Origin: JAQAZP01 sp032127265
GTDB lineage: Bacteria; Acidobacteriota; JAQAZP01
Assembly: GCA_032127265.1 (NCBI GenBank)
Contig: JAQAZP010000333.1
Location: forward strand, 1 to 6,540
Length of the DNA stretch: 6,540 bases
Direction: 5' to 3'
In this document: piece by piece, positions 1-5,457 of the stretch
Layout of the letters: each line of letters begins with the position of its first letter
Numbering within the stretch: the first letter of the stretch is position 1
Made by a program: the position numbers and the translations under genes
The notes under the pieces: model-generated
What the model was told of the DNA's origin: nothing
Seen by the model: only the letters and a program-made list of their open reading frames with translations
Databases searched by the model: none

Positions 1-521
1 GGACCTGCGCCGGTGACGATCTCGTCCATCCCGTCCCCGTCCAGGTCGCCGCTGCTGACGTTGACCCCCCAGATCGGCGTGCCGTAGGCGAAGTAGCTCA
101 CCCCCGGCACCGGGGTCACCGCTGTCCCGTCATAGCTGAACCCCCTGACGTGGGGGCCGAAGACCGCGCCGGGCCCGGCGCCGGTGATGATTTCGTCGGT
201 GCCGTCCCCGTCCAGGTCCCCGCCGGTGACCTTCACCCCGTACTTGCTGGTGCCGTAGGCCAGGAAACTCAACCCGGGCAGCTGGGCGGTATTCGTCTCG
301 AAAGCCCGCACGTGGGGACCGAAGACGGCCCCCGGCCCGGCGCCGGTGAGGATCTCGTCATACCCGTCGCCATCCACGTCGGCCGCGGCCACGTTGACCC
401 CGTAGCGGTCGACACCATAGGCATCGATCACGAACTCCGGCGCGGCGGTGTCCGGCGGGGCGTAGGCGTGAACATCGCTGACATTGTCCGGGCCGGGGCC
501 GGGCCCGGTGATCACCAGCGG
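1..521 (-). repeat. 57-residue (171-nt) propeller repeats at the C-terminus of the S41 peptidase
   Basis: Protein repeats begin at minus-strand positions 419, 257 and 86, at the Tyr of the YG(T/V) motif. A half blade (PLVITGPGPGPDN) starts at about 521. Successive units are 54 and 57 residues long, and the third is cut by the edge. The unit reads YGTxx(Y/W)GVxVxxGDLDGDGxDEI, then TGAGPGAVFGPHVRGF, then a short DG-containing turn and a PGVSYFA-like strand. The same unit recurs in opposite orientation at 4000-4910. Over the 86 nt available for comparison, the edge repeat and the one at 4485 match at 68 positions (about 79%). Confidence 0.85.
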
Positions 522-2129
522 CCGGGCCATTGGCGGTGTCTCGGCGATCCAGGCCACGGCCCGCTCCACCACCGTGTCGAGGCCGTTTACCACGTCGTCC
601 GGCTCGAGCCAGATTTCCTCGTCCACCGGGAATCCCACGTGGTTCAGGTACTGGCCGGGACTGTCCCAGCGATAGGCGTCGGAAGTCGAATAGCTGGCAA
701 TGAAACCGGGATGGCCGCTGAGATTCAGGGCCGTGGGATCGTCAAACGTGCTCGACGTCGGTTTGCCGAAGGTCCGGACCATGGGGTGGTAGGTCATTCT
801 AAGCGCCACCTGGTCCCCTGCGCTCACCACGCCGGGTCCCAGCAGCACGGCGATGGGCTTGTTGAAAAACGTGTCTGGTTCGCCGATGATGGCGAACTGA
901 CCGGGGAAGCCATATTCCTGCATGGCCATGTGGTCGTCCGGGTCGGATCGGGAACCGAAATCAACAGTGTTCACAACCTCGTTGAACAGCAGACTCAGGC
1001 CGTCGTTGCAAAAATACATCCCTCCACCCAGGTTGGTGCGGGAGTCGATGATCAGGCCGTCCAGGTCCGGGTCGTCCACCATGGCGCGGCAGGCCTCGAG
1101 GAAGCTTTCCGCTGTTTCCTCAGGCCAGGCCAGGCAGTAGATGTATCCGATCCTCAGATCACCCCGCTCGAGCACGCCCCAGGTGAGCCAGTTGTCGTCG
1201 TCGGTCGAGGGGAGGGGAACCCCCACGTCGAGCCACTCGAAACCGTAGTGTTCAAGGCTCACCCCGGGATCGACGAGCAGACCCGTGGGCAGGTGCTGGA
1301 TATCCCCGCTGCCATACTTGCGAATGTCGATGGTGTCGAAGAGGTGCCAGTTCAGCCCCGCGGTGATCCCGGCGTAGTGAGCTTCCGCGGCAACGGAGGT
1401 TCCCGTGTGCCCCTTGAAGGGCAGGTGGGCATCGATCAACTGCTGGCGCAACTCCATCCAGGGCACCCCGTCATATCCGAGGATGACATCGCCCGGCTCC
1501 AGGCCCAGCGGATGATCGGGAACCACGTCGTAGACAAAGCTCTCGCCCTCGTGGACGGTGAGAGAGGCGCCGAAATGGCTATTGATGCCGCCGACAAAAC
1601 AGACCATCAGCGGGACACCGGGTTCGAGCGCTGTGCCGATGACGGATAATTCACCGAAGTAGGTGTGGCCGTTCAGGTGCGCCCTGGAGATGATATTCAT
1701 CATGGCCTGAAACCGCCCCCTGCTGACGCCGCCGGGATAGAGTTCGTCCCACAGCGGATCGCACAGCGCCGGGATGTCCACATCGTGGTTGATGTAGCAG
1801 GCAAATTCATGATCGAGGGTGTCCCGCCAGAGGGTGAACAGTTCCTGCTGTTCCAGCGGGTCTCCCGGTCCCCAGGTGGCATCGATCAGGGATTGCCAGT
1901 CACCGCCCGCCGTTTTGGGCACCAGATCCGGCCGCAGATTGGGCGCGGGGTGGGTGGGCTGCTGCATCAGCTCGAAGATGGGGAGTATGCCCGAACCGCT
2001 GGATGGTGCCGGGGACGGTTCGGCAGCGCGGGTCATCGGCCCGCTCGTGAAAACGGCCAGTGACAGGATCAGAAGCAGCAAGAACGCGCCGTGGCGACGG
2101 ATTCCCCGTGCGTCTCTGGTGGAAACCAT
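1..2129 (-). CDS. Secreted S41-family peptidase with PDZ-like segment and C-terminal FG-GAP/VCBS-type propeller repeats (3' end off the left edge)
   Basis: Frame read by eye from ATG 2129-2127 to the left edge gives 709 codons with no stop. An in-frame TAG at 2144-2142 and a GGAGGG ribosome site 5 nt upstream fix the start. Residues 10-36 form a signal peptide (RRHGAFLLLLILSLAVF, then an Ala-rich cleavage region), so the protein is exported. Residues about 196-225 are PDZ-like (GLEPGDVILGYDGVPW). The S41 core shows LIIDSRTNLGGG (359-370), VLLGPGVVSAGD with probable nucleophile Ser436, RTFGK with probable general-base Lys456, and the typical family ending around 498-528 (VDEEIWLEPDD...VVERAVAWI). 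Ser-to-Lys spacing is 20 residues, against 25 in E. coli Prc and algal CtpA, so the Lys assignment is less certain. From residue about 537 come propeller blades with DxDGDG calcium loops at 584, 638 and 695 and the motif TGAGPGAVFGPHVR. The substrate is unknown; cleavage of extracytoplasmic proteins is the family's usual role. Confidence 0.9.
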   Translation of the reverse strand, partial: MVSTRDARGIRRHGAFLLLLILSLAVFTSGPMTRAAEPSPAPSSGSGILPIFELMQQPTHPAPNLRPDLVPKTAGGDWQSLIDATWGPGDPLEQQELFTLWRDTLDHEFACYINHDVDIPALCDPLWDELYPGGVSRGRFQAMMNIISRAHLNGHTYFGELSVIGTALEPGVPLMVCFVGGINSHFGASLTVHEGESFVYDVVPDHPLGLEPGDVILGYDGVPWMELRQQLIDAHLPFKGHTGTSVAAEAHYAGITAGLNWHLFDTIDIRKYGSGDIQHLPTGLLVDPGVSLEHYGFEWLDVGVPLPSTDDDNWLTWGVLERGDLRIGYIYCLAWPEETAESFLEACRAMVDDPDLDGLIIDSRTNLGGGMYFCNDGLSLLFNEVVNTVDFGSRSDPDDHMAMQEYGFPGQFAIIGEPDTFFNKPIAVLLGPGVVSAGDQVALRMTYHPMVRTFGKPTSSTFDDPTALNLSGHPGFIASYSTSDAYRWDSPGQYLNHVGFPVDEEIWLEPDDVVNGLDTVVERAVAWIAETPPMARPLVITGPGPGPDNVSDVHAYAPPDTAAPEFVIDAYGVDRYGVNVAAADVDGDGYDEILTGAGPGAVFGPHVRAFETNTAQLPGLSFLAYGTSKYGVKVTGGDLDGDGTDEIITGAGPGAVFGPHVRGFSYDGTAVTPVPGVSYFAYGTPIWGVNVSSGDLDGDGMDEIVTGAG

Positions 2130-2134
2130 GGATT

Positions 2135-2140
2135 CCCTCC
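2135..2140 (-). promoter_or_regulatory. Ribosome binding site of the S41 peptidase gene
   Basis: GGAGGG on the minus strand lies 5 nt before ATG 2129. Just upstream, an in-frame TAG (2144-2142) rules out a longer N-terminus. It is a near-perfect Shine-Dalgarno match and decides the start. Confidence 0.8.
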
Positions 2141-2296
2141 GCTATTCGGTTTGGGTGGGTCCGGGATCAGTCAGTCTATTGTCTGATACGAGAATTGTAG
2201 CGTGCGGTTCGCGGGGTGGCTTGGTTATTTGGCGGGGCGGTCAGGTGATACTATCAGGTACCTGGGAGGATGGAAGCTCCATCTCCCCGGGTACTT

Positions 2297-2300
2297 GGAG
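2297..2300 (+). promoter_or_regulatory. Ribosome binding site deciding the start of the FG-GAP gene
   Basis: GGAG lies 8 nt before ATG 2309, which opens directly into a signal peptide. An upstream in-frame ATG at 2270 has GGGAGG abutting it with no spacer and would add 13 residues before the signal peptide, so 2309 is preferred. Confidence 0.6.
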
Positions 2301-2308
2301 AGCCGAGG

Positions 2309-2914
2309 ATGAACTGTTCGACAGGCAGATGGCGATTGCTGTTAATTGCTCTATTGGTGTGGTGTTGGCTGATTACGGATAAAACCGTGGCGGCACAGAC
2401 TGTTATCGATCTTCACACGATTGATGCAGACACGACGATCATCGGTTCCGGTTATCAAAGCTGGATTAATAATGCCGTTGTTCTGGATATTGACAATAAC
2501 GGGAAAAAGGACCTATTTCTTCGTGATGCGGCTTATCAGGAATCATATGGAGAAGAGTGTGTTTTTGGATTTCTGGATTTTTCAACAAGTCATGGGCCCC
2601 CCATCATCGACGTGGCCGATAAAAGCTATAACGTCGTTATCGTCGGCATTCCGTTGGTAAGTGACAAATTGGGATATTCCCTCGTTTCAGGCGACTGGAA
2701 TCATGATGGTGTAGATGACCTGGCTGTCGGGGACCCGAGTGCGTATCAGCCTCAACATATTGCACGAGGCGTTGTACATGTTCTATGGGGTGGTTCACGA
2801 TGGCATTCAGGAACGGTGATTGACCTGTCCGAAACAATAGGCGATATCTTGATCTTTAGTAGTGATATGGCCACTAATCCTAGGTGGGCGCCAGTCTGGC
2901 AAACGGCGATATAA
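2309..2914 (+). CDS. N-terminal piece of the FG-GAP protein: signal peptide and first two blades
   Basis: This frame encodes 201 residues. Residues 1-29 form a signal peptide: basic start (GRWR), hydrophobic core LLLIALLVWCWLI, and cleavage probably after TVAA-29. Blade 1 has DIDNNGKKDLFL from residue 60. Blade 2 has GYSLVSGDWNHDGVDDLAVGD from about residue 122, followed by GVVHVLWGGS, the integrin-type strand also seen as VYVLYGSES downstream. True coding ends near Trp193 (codon at 2885). The last eight residues (APVWQTAI) are out of frame and the stop at 2912-2914 is a frameshift artefact. This section is relatively AT-rich (24 of 60 bases G+C in 2521-2580), unlike the rest of the window. 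Confidence 0.7.
   Translation: MNCSTGRWRLLLIALLVWCWLITDKTVAAQTVIDLHTIDADTTIIGSGYQSWINNAVVLDIDNNGKKDLFLRDAAYQESYGEECVFGFLDFSTSHGPPIIDVADKSYNVVIVGIPLVSDKLGYSLVSGDWNHDGVDDLAVGDPSAYQPQHIARGVVHVLWGGSRWHSGTVIDLSETIGDILIFSSDMATNPRWAPVWQTAI
2882..2890 (+). other. Frameshift site 1 in the FG-GAP gene
   Basis: The upstream frame reads PRW-APVW and the downstream frame reads GASLANGD. Adding one G to the GGG run at 2886-2888 gives PRWGASLANGD, which parallels DWFGTSLAVGD at about 3091 and SWFGSYITCGD at about 3307. The break therefore looks like a one-base loss in a G tract. No slippery heptamer (X XXY YYZ) is present to suggest programmed slippage. Confidence 0.75.
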
Positions 2915-4269
2915 ACAATGACGGTATTGACGACCTTCTTGTTGGCGCACGGTATGGTCTGAATCAAGCAGGGAGTGAGTCAGGCGCTGTATATGTGCTT
3001 TATGGGTCTGAAAGCTTTGCCGAACCGATGGAACTCGACGTTGCCCAGGATCCGGTAGACCCGACCCTGCACGGAAAGTATGGTGGCGACTGGTTCGGGA
3101 CGTCACTGGCCGTGGGGGACGTGAACGGAGACCAGGTGGATGACATTGTGGTGGGTGCCGGAAGGGCCTGGTACTGGGAGTCGGAGTGGCTGCGGCTGGG
3201 TGCGATGTATGCGTTTTTCGGATCGGAGTCATTTCCTCCGCAGCACCACATCGACCTGAGCGAAACGGAGGCCGATATATCGGTCCTCGGCACCCAGGAC
3301 GACAGCTGGTTTGGTAGCTATATCACGTGCGGGGACATTGATGGTGACGGCCTGGGTGACATGTGTGCCGGAGAGTATTCTCATGATGCGTCTGAATACT
3401 CGACTGGTGCGGCATACCTGATCAGGGGGAGAAGCGATTTCCAGAGCGGAACACATATTGACCTGCGGACGGATTCGGCAGACGTGAGTTACTACGGGGA
3501 CAATATCGAACAATTCGGGCTCGGCAGGTTCCTGTCGGCAGGAGACCTGGATAACGATGGGAAGGACGAGTTGTGTTTGACTTCCTGGGCTTCTACGGAA
3601 AATCCATCACTTGTTTCCGGTGCACACCATCTTTTTATCGGTTCGAGTGATTACCCGCCAGATCACGTGGTTGCTCTTTCGGAGACCTATCCAACCGTAC
3701 GGCTTCTTGGGGCTGACTATGGTGATGGCTTTCAGTCCCTATTCAGTTCGTTCGCCGACATTGATGGTGATGGACATTTGGATATCCTTATTGGGCATGG
3801 AACTGCCGATCGCCCTGAAGCCGAGGATTGCGGCAAGATTTATATCTTTTACAACGACGGCAAGCCCATCGACCGGCCGCCACGGGTGCTGGCGGGTCCG
3901 GGGCCTAACGCACTGAACCCATCCGAGCTTCGCCTATGGGACCCCTTCTACAATGCTTCAGGCTGGTCAGCGAGTTTCAGTCCGTTTCTCACGCAGGGGT
4001 ACGGGCTCAACACGGCGGCGGGCGATCTCGATGGCGATGGGTATGACGAGATCCTGGTGGGTCCGGGGCCGGGGCCGGATCATCCGCCCACGGTACGGGT
4101 GCTCGACGAGGCGGGGAGCCTGCTCTGGGAGTTCCAGGCCTACGGCACGCCGCGCTACGGCGTGAACCTGGCCGCGCCGGCGACCTGGACGGCGACGGCG
4201 ACGAGGAGATCGTCACCGGGGCCGGGCCTGGGGCGGTGTACGGGCCCCACGTGCGGGGCTGGACACTGA
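2884..4269 (+). CDS. Middle piece of the FG-GAP protein: blades 3-7 and the start of the second propeller
   Basis: The frame is opened by a TAG at 2881-2883, so GTG 2884 is only the first available codon and not a real start; no ribosome site precedes it. It resumes at GASLANGDINNDGIDDLLVG, completing the blade begun upstream. Integrin-type blades then follow with DVNGDQ, DIDGDG, DLDNDG and DIDGDG loops, alternating with strands such as VYVLYGSES and YAFFGSES and with IDLSETEAD-type linkers. At about 3880 the protein changes character: GPGPN, then from 4000 YGLNTAAGDLDGDGYDEILV and GPGPGPD, the repeat type of the S41 neighbour. Authentic sequence ends at LAA (about 4176); the remaining residues, rich in Thr, Arg, Ser and Pro, are out of frame. 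Confidence 0.7.
   Translation: MGASLANGDINNDGIDDLLVGARYGLNQAGSESGAVYVLYGSESFAEPMELDVAQDPVDPTLHGKYGGDWFGTSLAVGDVNGDQVDDIVVGAGRAWYWESEWLRLGAMYAFFGSESFPPQHHIDLSETEADISVLGTQDDSWFGSYITCGDIDGDGLGDMCAGEYSHDASEYSTGAAYLIRGRSDFQSGTHIDLRTDSADVSYYGDNIEQFGLGRFLSAGDLDNDGKDELCLTSWASTENPSLVSGAHHLFIGSSDYPPDHVVALSETYPTVRLLGADYGDGFQSLFSSFADIDGDGHLDILIGHGTADRPEAEDCGKIYIFYNDGKPIDRPPRVLAGPGPNALNPSELRLWDPFYNASGWSASFSPFLTQGYGLNTAAGDLDGDGYDEILVGPGPGPDHPPTVRVLDEAGSLLWEFQAYGTPRYGVNLAAPATWTATATRRSSPGPGLGRCTGPTCGAGH
4171..4181 (+). other. Frameshift site 2 in the FG-GAP gene
   Basis: Blade starts lie at 4141, 4314, 4485 and 4656. The intervals are 173, 171 and 171, so two extra bases sit in the first interval. The local text GCCGCGCCGGCGAC would be a normal LAAGD codon series if one GC pair were removed. 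A one-base loss in a blade one residue longer would give the same frame change and cannot be excluded. Confidence 0.75.
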
Positions 4270-4910
4270 GCGGCGACCAGGTCGTGCCGCTGGGGAACGT
4301 CAGCTTCCTCTCCTACGGCACCCGGCGCTGGGGGGTGAACGTGGCCTGCGGCGACATCGACGGTGACGGCTTTGACGAGATCATCACCGGGGCCGGTCCT
4401 GGTGATGTCTTCGGCCCCCACGTGCGGGGCTGGAACGTGGACGGCGGCGCCGCTTCACCGATGCCCGGTGTGAGCTACCTGGCCTACGGCACGCCCCGCT
4501 GGGGGGTGAACGTGGCCTGTGGTGATATCGACGGTGACGGCATCGACGAGATCGTCACCGGCCCGGGGCCGAGCGAAGTGTTTGCCGCTCACGTGCGGGG
4601 CTGGAACTGCGACGGGGGGAGCGTCGCGTCGATCCCCGGGGTCAACTTCTTCGCCTTCTCGGGTACCACTCACGCCATGGGCTGTGTCGTGGCCTGTGGC
4701 GATCTGGACAACGACCGCATCGACGAAATCCTCACCGTGCCGGGTCCCCATCCCGACAACCCGGCGAGTCTCAAATCGTGGAACTACGATGGGGATGAGC
4801 TGGCCCAGATCGAGCGGATGAGCTTCCTGCTCTTCGAGGAGGGTGAATACGTGGCCGGGGCGCGTTTGGCCTTCGGGAATTTCTACCAGTCTCCGCCGTT
4901 CCTGCCGTGA
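4236..4910 (+). CDS. C-terminal piece of the FG-GAP protein: last blades and closing tail
   Basis: GTG 4236 is only the first available codon. The homologous frame reaches back to about 4179, where GDLDGDGDEEIVTGAGPG restores the blade lost by the upstream frame. Blades start at 4314, 4485 and 4656, exactly 171 nt apart, with motifs RRWGVNVACGDIDGDG, TGAGPGDVFGPHVRGW and PRWGVNVACGDIDGDG. The last blade is degenerate (DLDNDRIDEIL, with GPH in place of GPG). The protein ends in NYDGDELAQIERMSFLLFE followed by EGEYVAGARLAFGNFYQ and PPFLP, then TGA 4908-4910. The tail resembles the first half of a blade and probably closes the ring. No LPXTG, PEP-CTERM or other sorting motif follows. Confidence 0.7.
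   Translation: MYGPHVRGWTLSGDQVVPLGNVSFLSYGTRRWGVNVACGDIDGDGFDEIITGAGPGDVFGPHVRGWNVDGGAASPMPGVSYLAYGTPRWGVNVACGDIDGDGIDEIVTGPGPSEVFAAHVRGWNCDGGSVASIPGVNFFAFSGTTHAMGCVVACGDLDNDRIDEILTVPGPHPDNPASLKSWNYDGDELAQIERMSFLLFEEGEYVAGARLAFGNFYQSPPFLP
4782..4910 (+). repeat. Direct repeat, copy 1 of the FG-GAP 3' end
   Basis: This is the partner of 6070-6198 in the same orientation, 1288 bp away and with no gaps over 129 nt. The two copies bracket the complete mntA-hepT module. Similarity starts abruptly at the codons for NYDG and stops at the stop codon, apart from the shared 12-bp block further downstream. Confidence 0.8.
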
Positions 4911-5113
4911 GTCATCCCCTGAGACCCCAGTGGTAACCTTGCCGGAATGTGCTCTTGTCCGAAGTTCATCGCCCGTACCCCAAAAAACCCCGCCAGGCTC
5001 ACACCTGACGTGGTTTATCATTCAGCGTTGGTTTCGCCGATCAGCTGTCCGAGCCGGACCGCCCGCCGCGGGGGGGCCTTCTGTCCCGGGCGTATGGATG
5101 CAGCGTGAATTCC
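4911..5113. other. Intergenic stretch between the FG-GAP gene and the toxin-antitoxin promoter
   Basis: No gene is supported here. A 12-bp block, TCATCCCCTGAG (4912-4923), recurs at 6227-6238 downstream of the orphan copy of the FG-GAP 3' end. On the minus strand a 4-bp stem (CAGG-CCTG) is followed by a run of six T (plus-strand A run at 4984-4989), too weak to call a terminator. The rest has mixed composition and no recognisable structure. Confidence 0.5.
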
Positions 5114-5142
5114 TTGACGCCGGAAATGGAAAGCCCTATTCT
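5114..5142 (+). promoter_or_regulatory. Sigma-70-like promoter of mntA-hepT, predicting a leaderless transcript
   Basis: TTGACG (5114-5119, five of six to the -35 consensus) is followed by a 17-nt spacer and TATTCT (5137-5142, four of six to the -10 consensus). Placing +1 seven nt after the -10 hexamer puts transcription start at 5149, which is the A of the mntA ATG. No Shine-Dalgarno sequence precedes that ATG, which agrees with leaderless initiation. The promoter call rests on sequence match only. Confidence 0.6.
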
Positions 5143-5148
5143 TTGAGC

Positions 5149-5457
5149 ATGACAAAGGATCAACGAATCGAGGTCGACGGGGAAGTCCTTGCAGTGGTCT
5201 GCCGGAAGCACAAGATCAGGAAGCTTTCCTTTTTTGGCTCTGTTTTGCGCGAGGATTTCCATGACGAAAGCGACATTGATGTTCTCGTGGAGTTTGAGCC
5301 GGATGCTCGGGTGGGTTTCTTGAAACTCGCGGAAATAGAGGCGGAGCTGACGAGTCTGTTGAATCGTACCGTCGATCTTCGCACACCGGCTGAGTTGAGT
5401 CCCTACTTCCGGGATGAAGTCGTCGCGACAGCCCGGGTGCAATATGCGCAGGGATGA
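5149..5457 (+). CDS. mntA: MNT-type nucleotidyltransferase, antitoxin of a HEPN-MNT toxin-antitoxin pair
   Basis: This 102-residue protein is a minimal nucleotidyltransferase of the MNT/COG1669 family. The active site has the canonical GS-X10-DxD pattern: Gly30-Ser31 (FFGSVLREDF), Asp42 and Asp44 (ESDIDVLVEF), with a third acidic residue at Asp76 (NRTVDLRTP). In the studied MntA-HepT pairs the enzyme transfers AMP from ATP to a tyrosine of the partner HEPN toxin and so silences it. All the needed metal-binding residues are present, so activity is expected. ATG 5149 is preferred because MTKDQRIEV fits the family's usual N-terminus. An upstream in-frame ATG at 5098 would add 17 residues not typical of the family and lies upstream of the promoter elements. 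The gene overlaps hepT by 14 nt. It is not the manganese transporter that shares this symbol. Confidence 0.9.
   Translation: MTKDQRIEVDGEVLAVVCRKHKIRKLSFFGSVLREDFHDESDIDVLVEFEPDARVGFLKLAEIEAELTSLLNRTVDLRTPAELSPYFRDEVVATARVQYAQG

Larger units (their letters stand above)
2130..2308. promoter_or_regulatory. Divergent intergenic region between the two secreted-protein genes
   Basis: These 179 bp must hold promoters for both flanking genes. On the minus strand a TACAAT hexamer (plus positions 2194-2199, five of six to the -10 consensus) could serve the S41 gene and give a leader of roughly 58 nt, but no good -35 lies 16-18 nt upstream. On the plus strand GATACT (2247-2252) is a weak -10 candidate, also without a clear -35. 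The stretch 2241-2264 holds a repeated TCAGGT (2241-2246 and 2254-2259), the palindrome GATACTATC (2247-2255) and the palindrome CAGGTACCTG (2255-2264). These could be an operator, but the evidence is only symmetry. Confidence 0.35.
2309..4910 (+). pseudogene. Secreted two-propeller FG-GAP repeat protein, interrupted by two frameshifts
   Basis: Joining three frames at about 2886 and 4175 gives one continuous product of roughly 865 residues: a signal peptide, seven integrin-alpha-like FG-GAP blades, then a six-bladed array of 57-residue repeats. Calcium-loop motifs of DxDxDG type occur twelve times in order: DIDNNG, DWNHDG, DINNDG, DVNGDQ, DIDGDG, DLDNDG and DIDGDG, then DLDGDG, DLDGDG, DIDGDG, DIDGDG and DLDNDR. 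The protein is probably extracellular or on the cell surface. Such propellers usually bind ligands or partners and are not enzymes; no catalytic domain is visible. Each frame picks up the repeat pattern exactly where the previous one loses it, so the pieces are one gene. Whether the breaks are real mutations or sequencing/assembly errors cannot be told from this window. Base composition rises sharply from the first half to the second (see findings). Confidence 0.8.
3880..4910 (+). repeat. Six-bladed array of 57-residue (171-nt) propeller repeats in the FG-GAP gene
   Basis: A half blade (RVLAGPGPN...LRLWD) at about 3880 is followed by repeat starts at 4000, 4141, 4314, 4485 and 4656 and then by a terminal half blade (YVAGARLAFGNF). 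The consensus is YGTxRWGVNVACGDIDGDGxDEI, then TGAGPGxVFGPHVRGW, then a variable DGG turn, then PGVSYLA. The opening half blade supplies what the closing tail lacks, so one half blade plus five units plus the tail fit a six-bladed closed ring. The units also match the minus-strand array at 1-521. Confidence 0.75.

Noticed and set aside
150..1649. A 499-codon plus-strand open frame
   Set aside because: It lies opposite the S41 peptidase gene, has no recognisable family, is rich in Gly, Val, Arg and Pro, and is the antisense shadow expected of GC-rich coding DNA.
1665..2382. Further plus-strand open frames over the N-terminal half of the S41 gene and the intergenic region
   Set aside because: They overlap the signal-peptide and N-terminal codons of a well-supported minus-strand gene and show no domain or ribosome site.
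2879..2890. Programmed ribosomal frameshift at the first break
   Set aside because: The needed shift is -1, but no slippery heptamer is present and no obvious downstream stem was seen; a one-base loss in the G tract is simpler.
4978..5010. Minus-strand hairpin (CAGG/CCTG) with a T run as a terminator
   Set aside because: The stem is only 4-5 bp and is separated from the T run, and no minus-strand gene ends there.
4155..5021. Minus-strand open frames opposite the propeller repeats
   Set aside because: They mirror the plus-strand repeats and so look repetitive, but the plus frames carry the calcium loops and family motifs.
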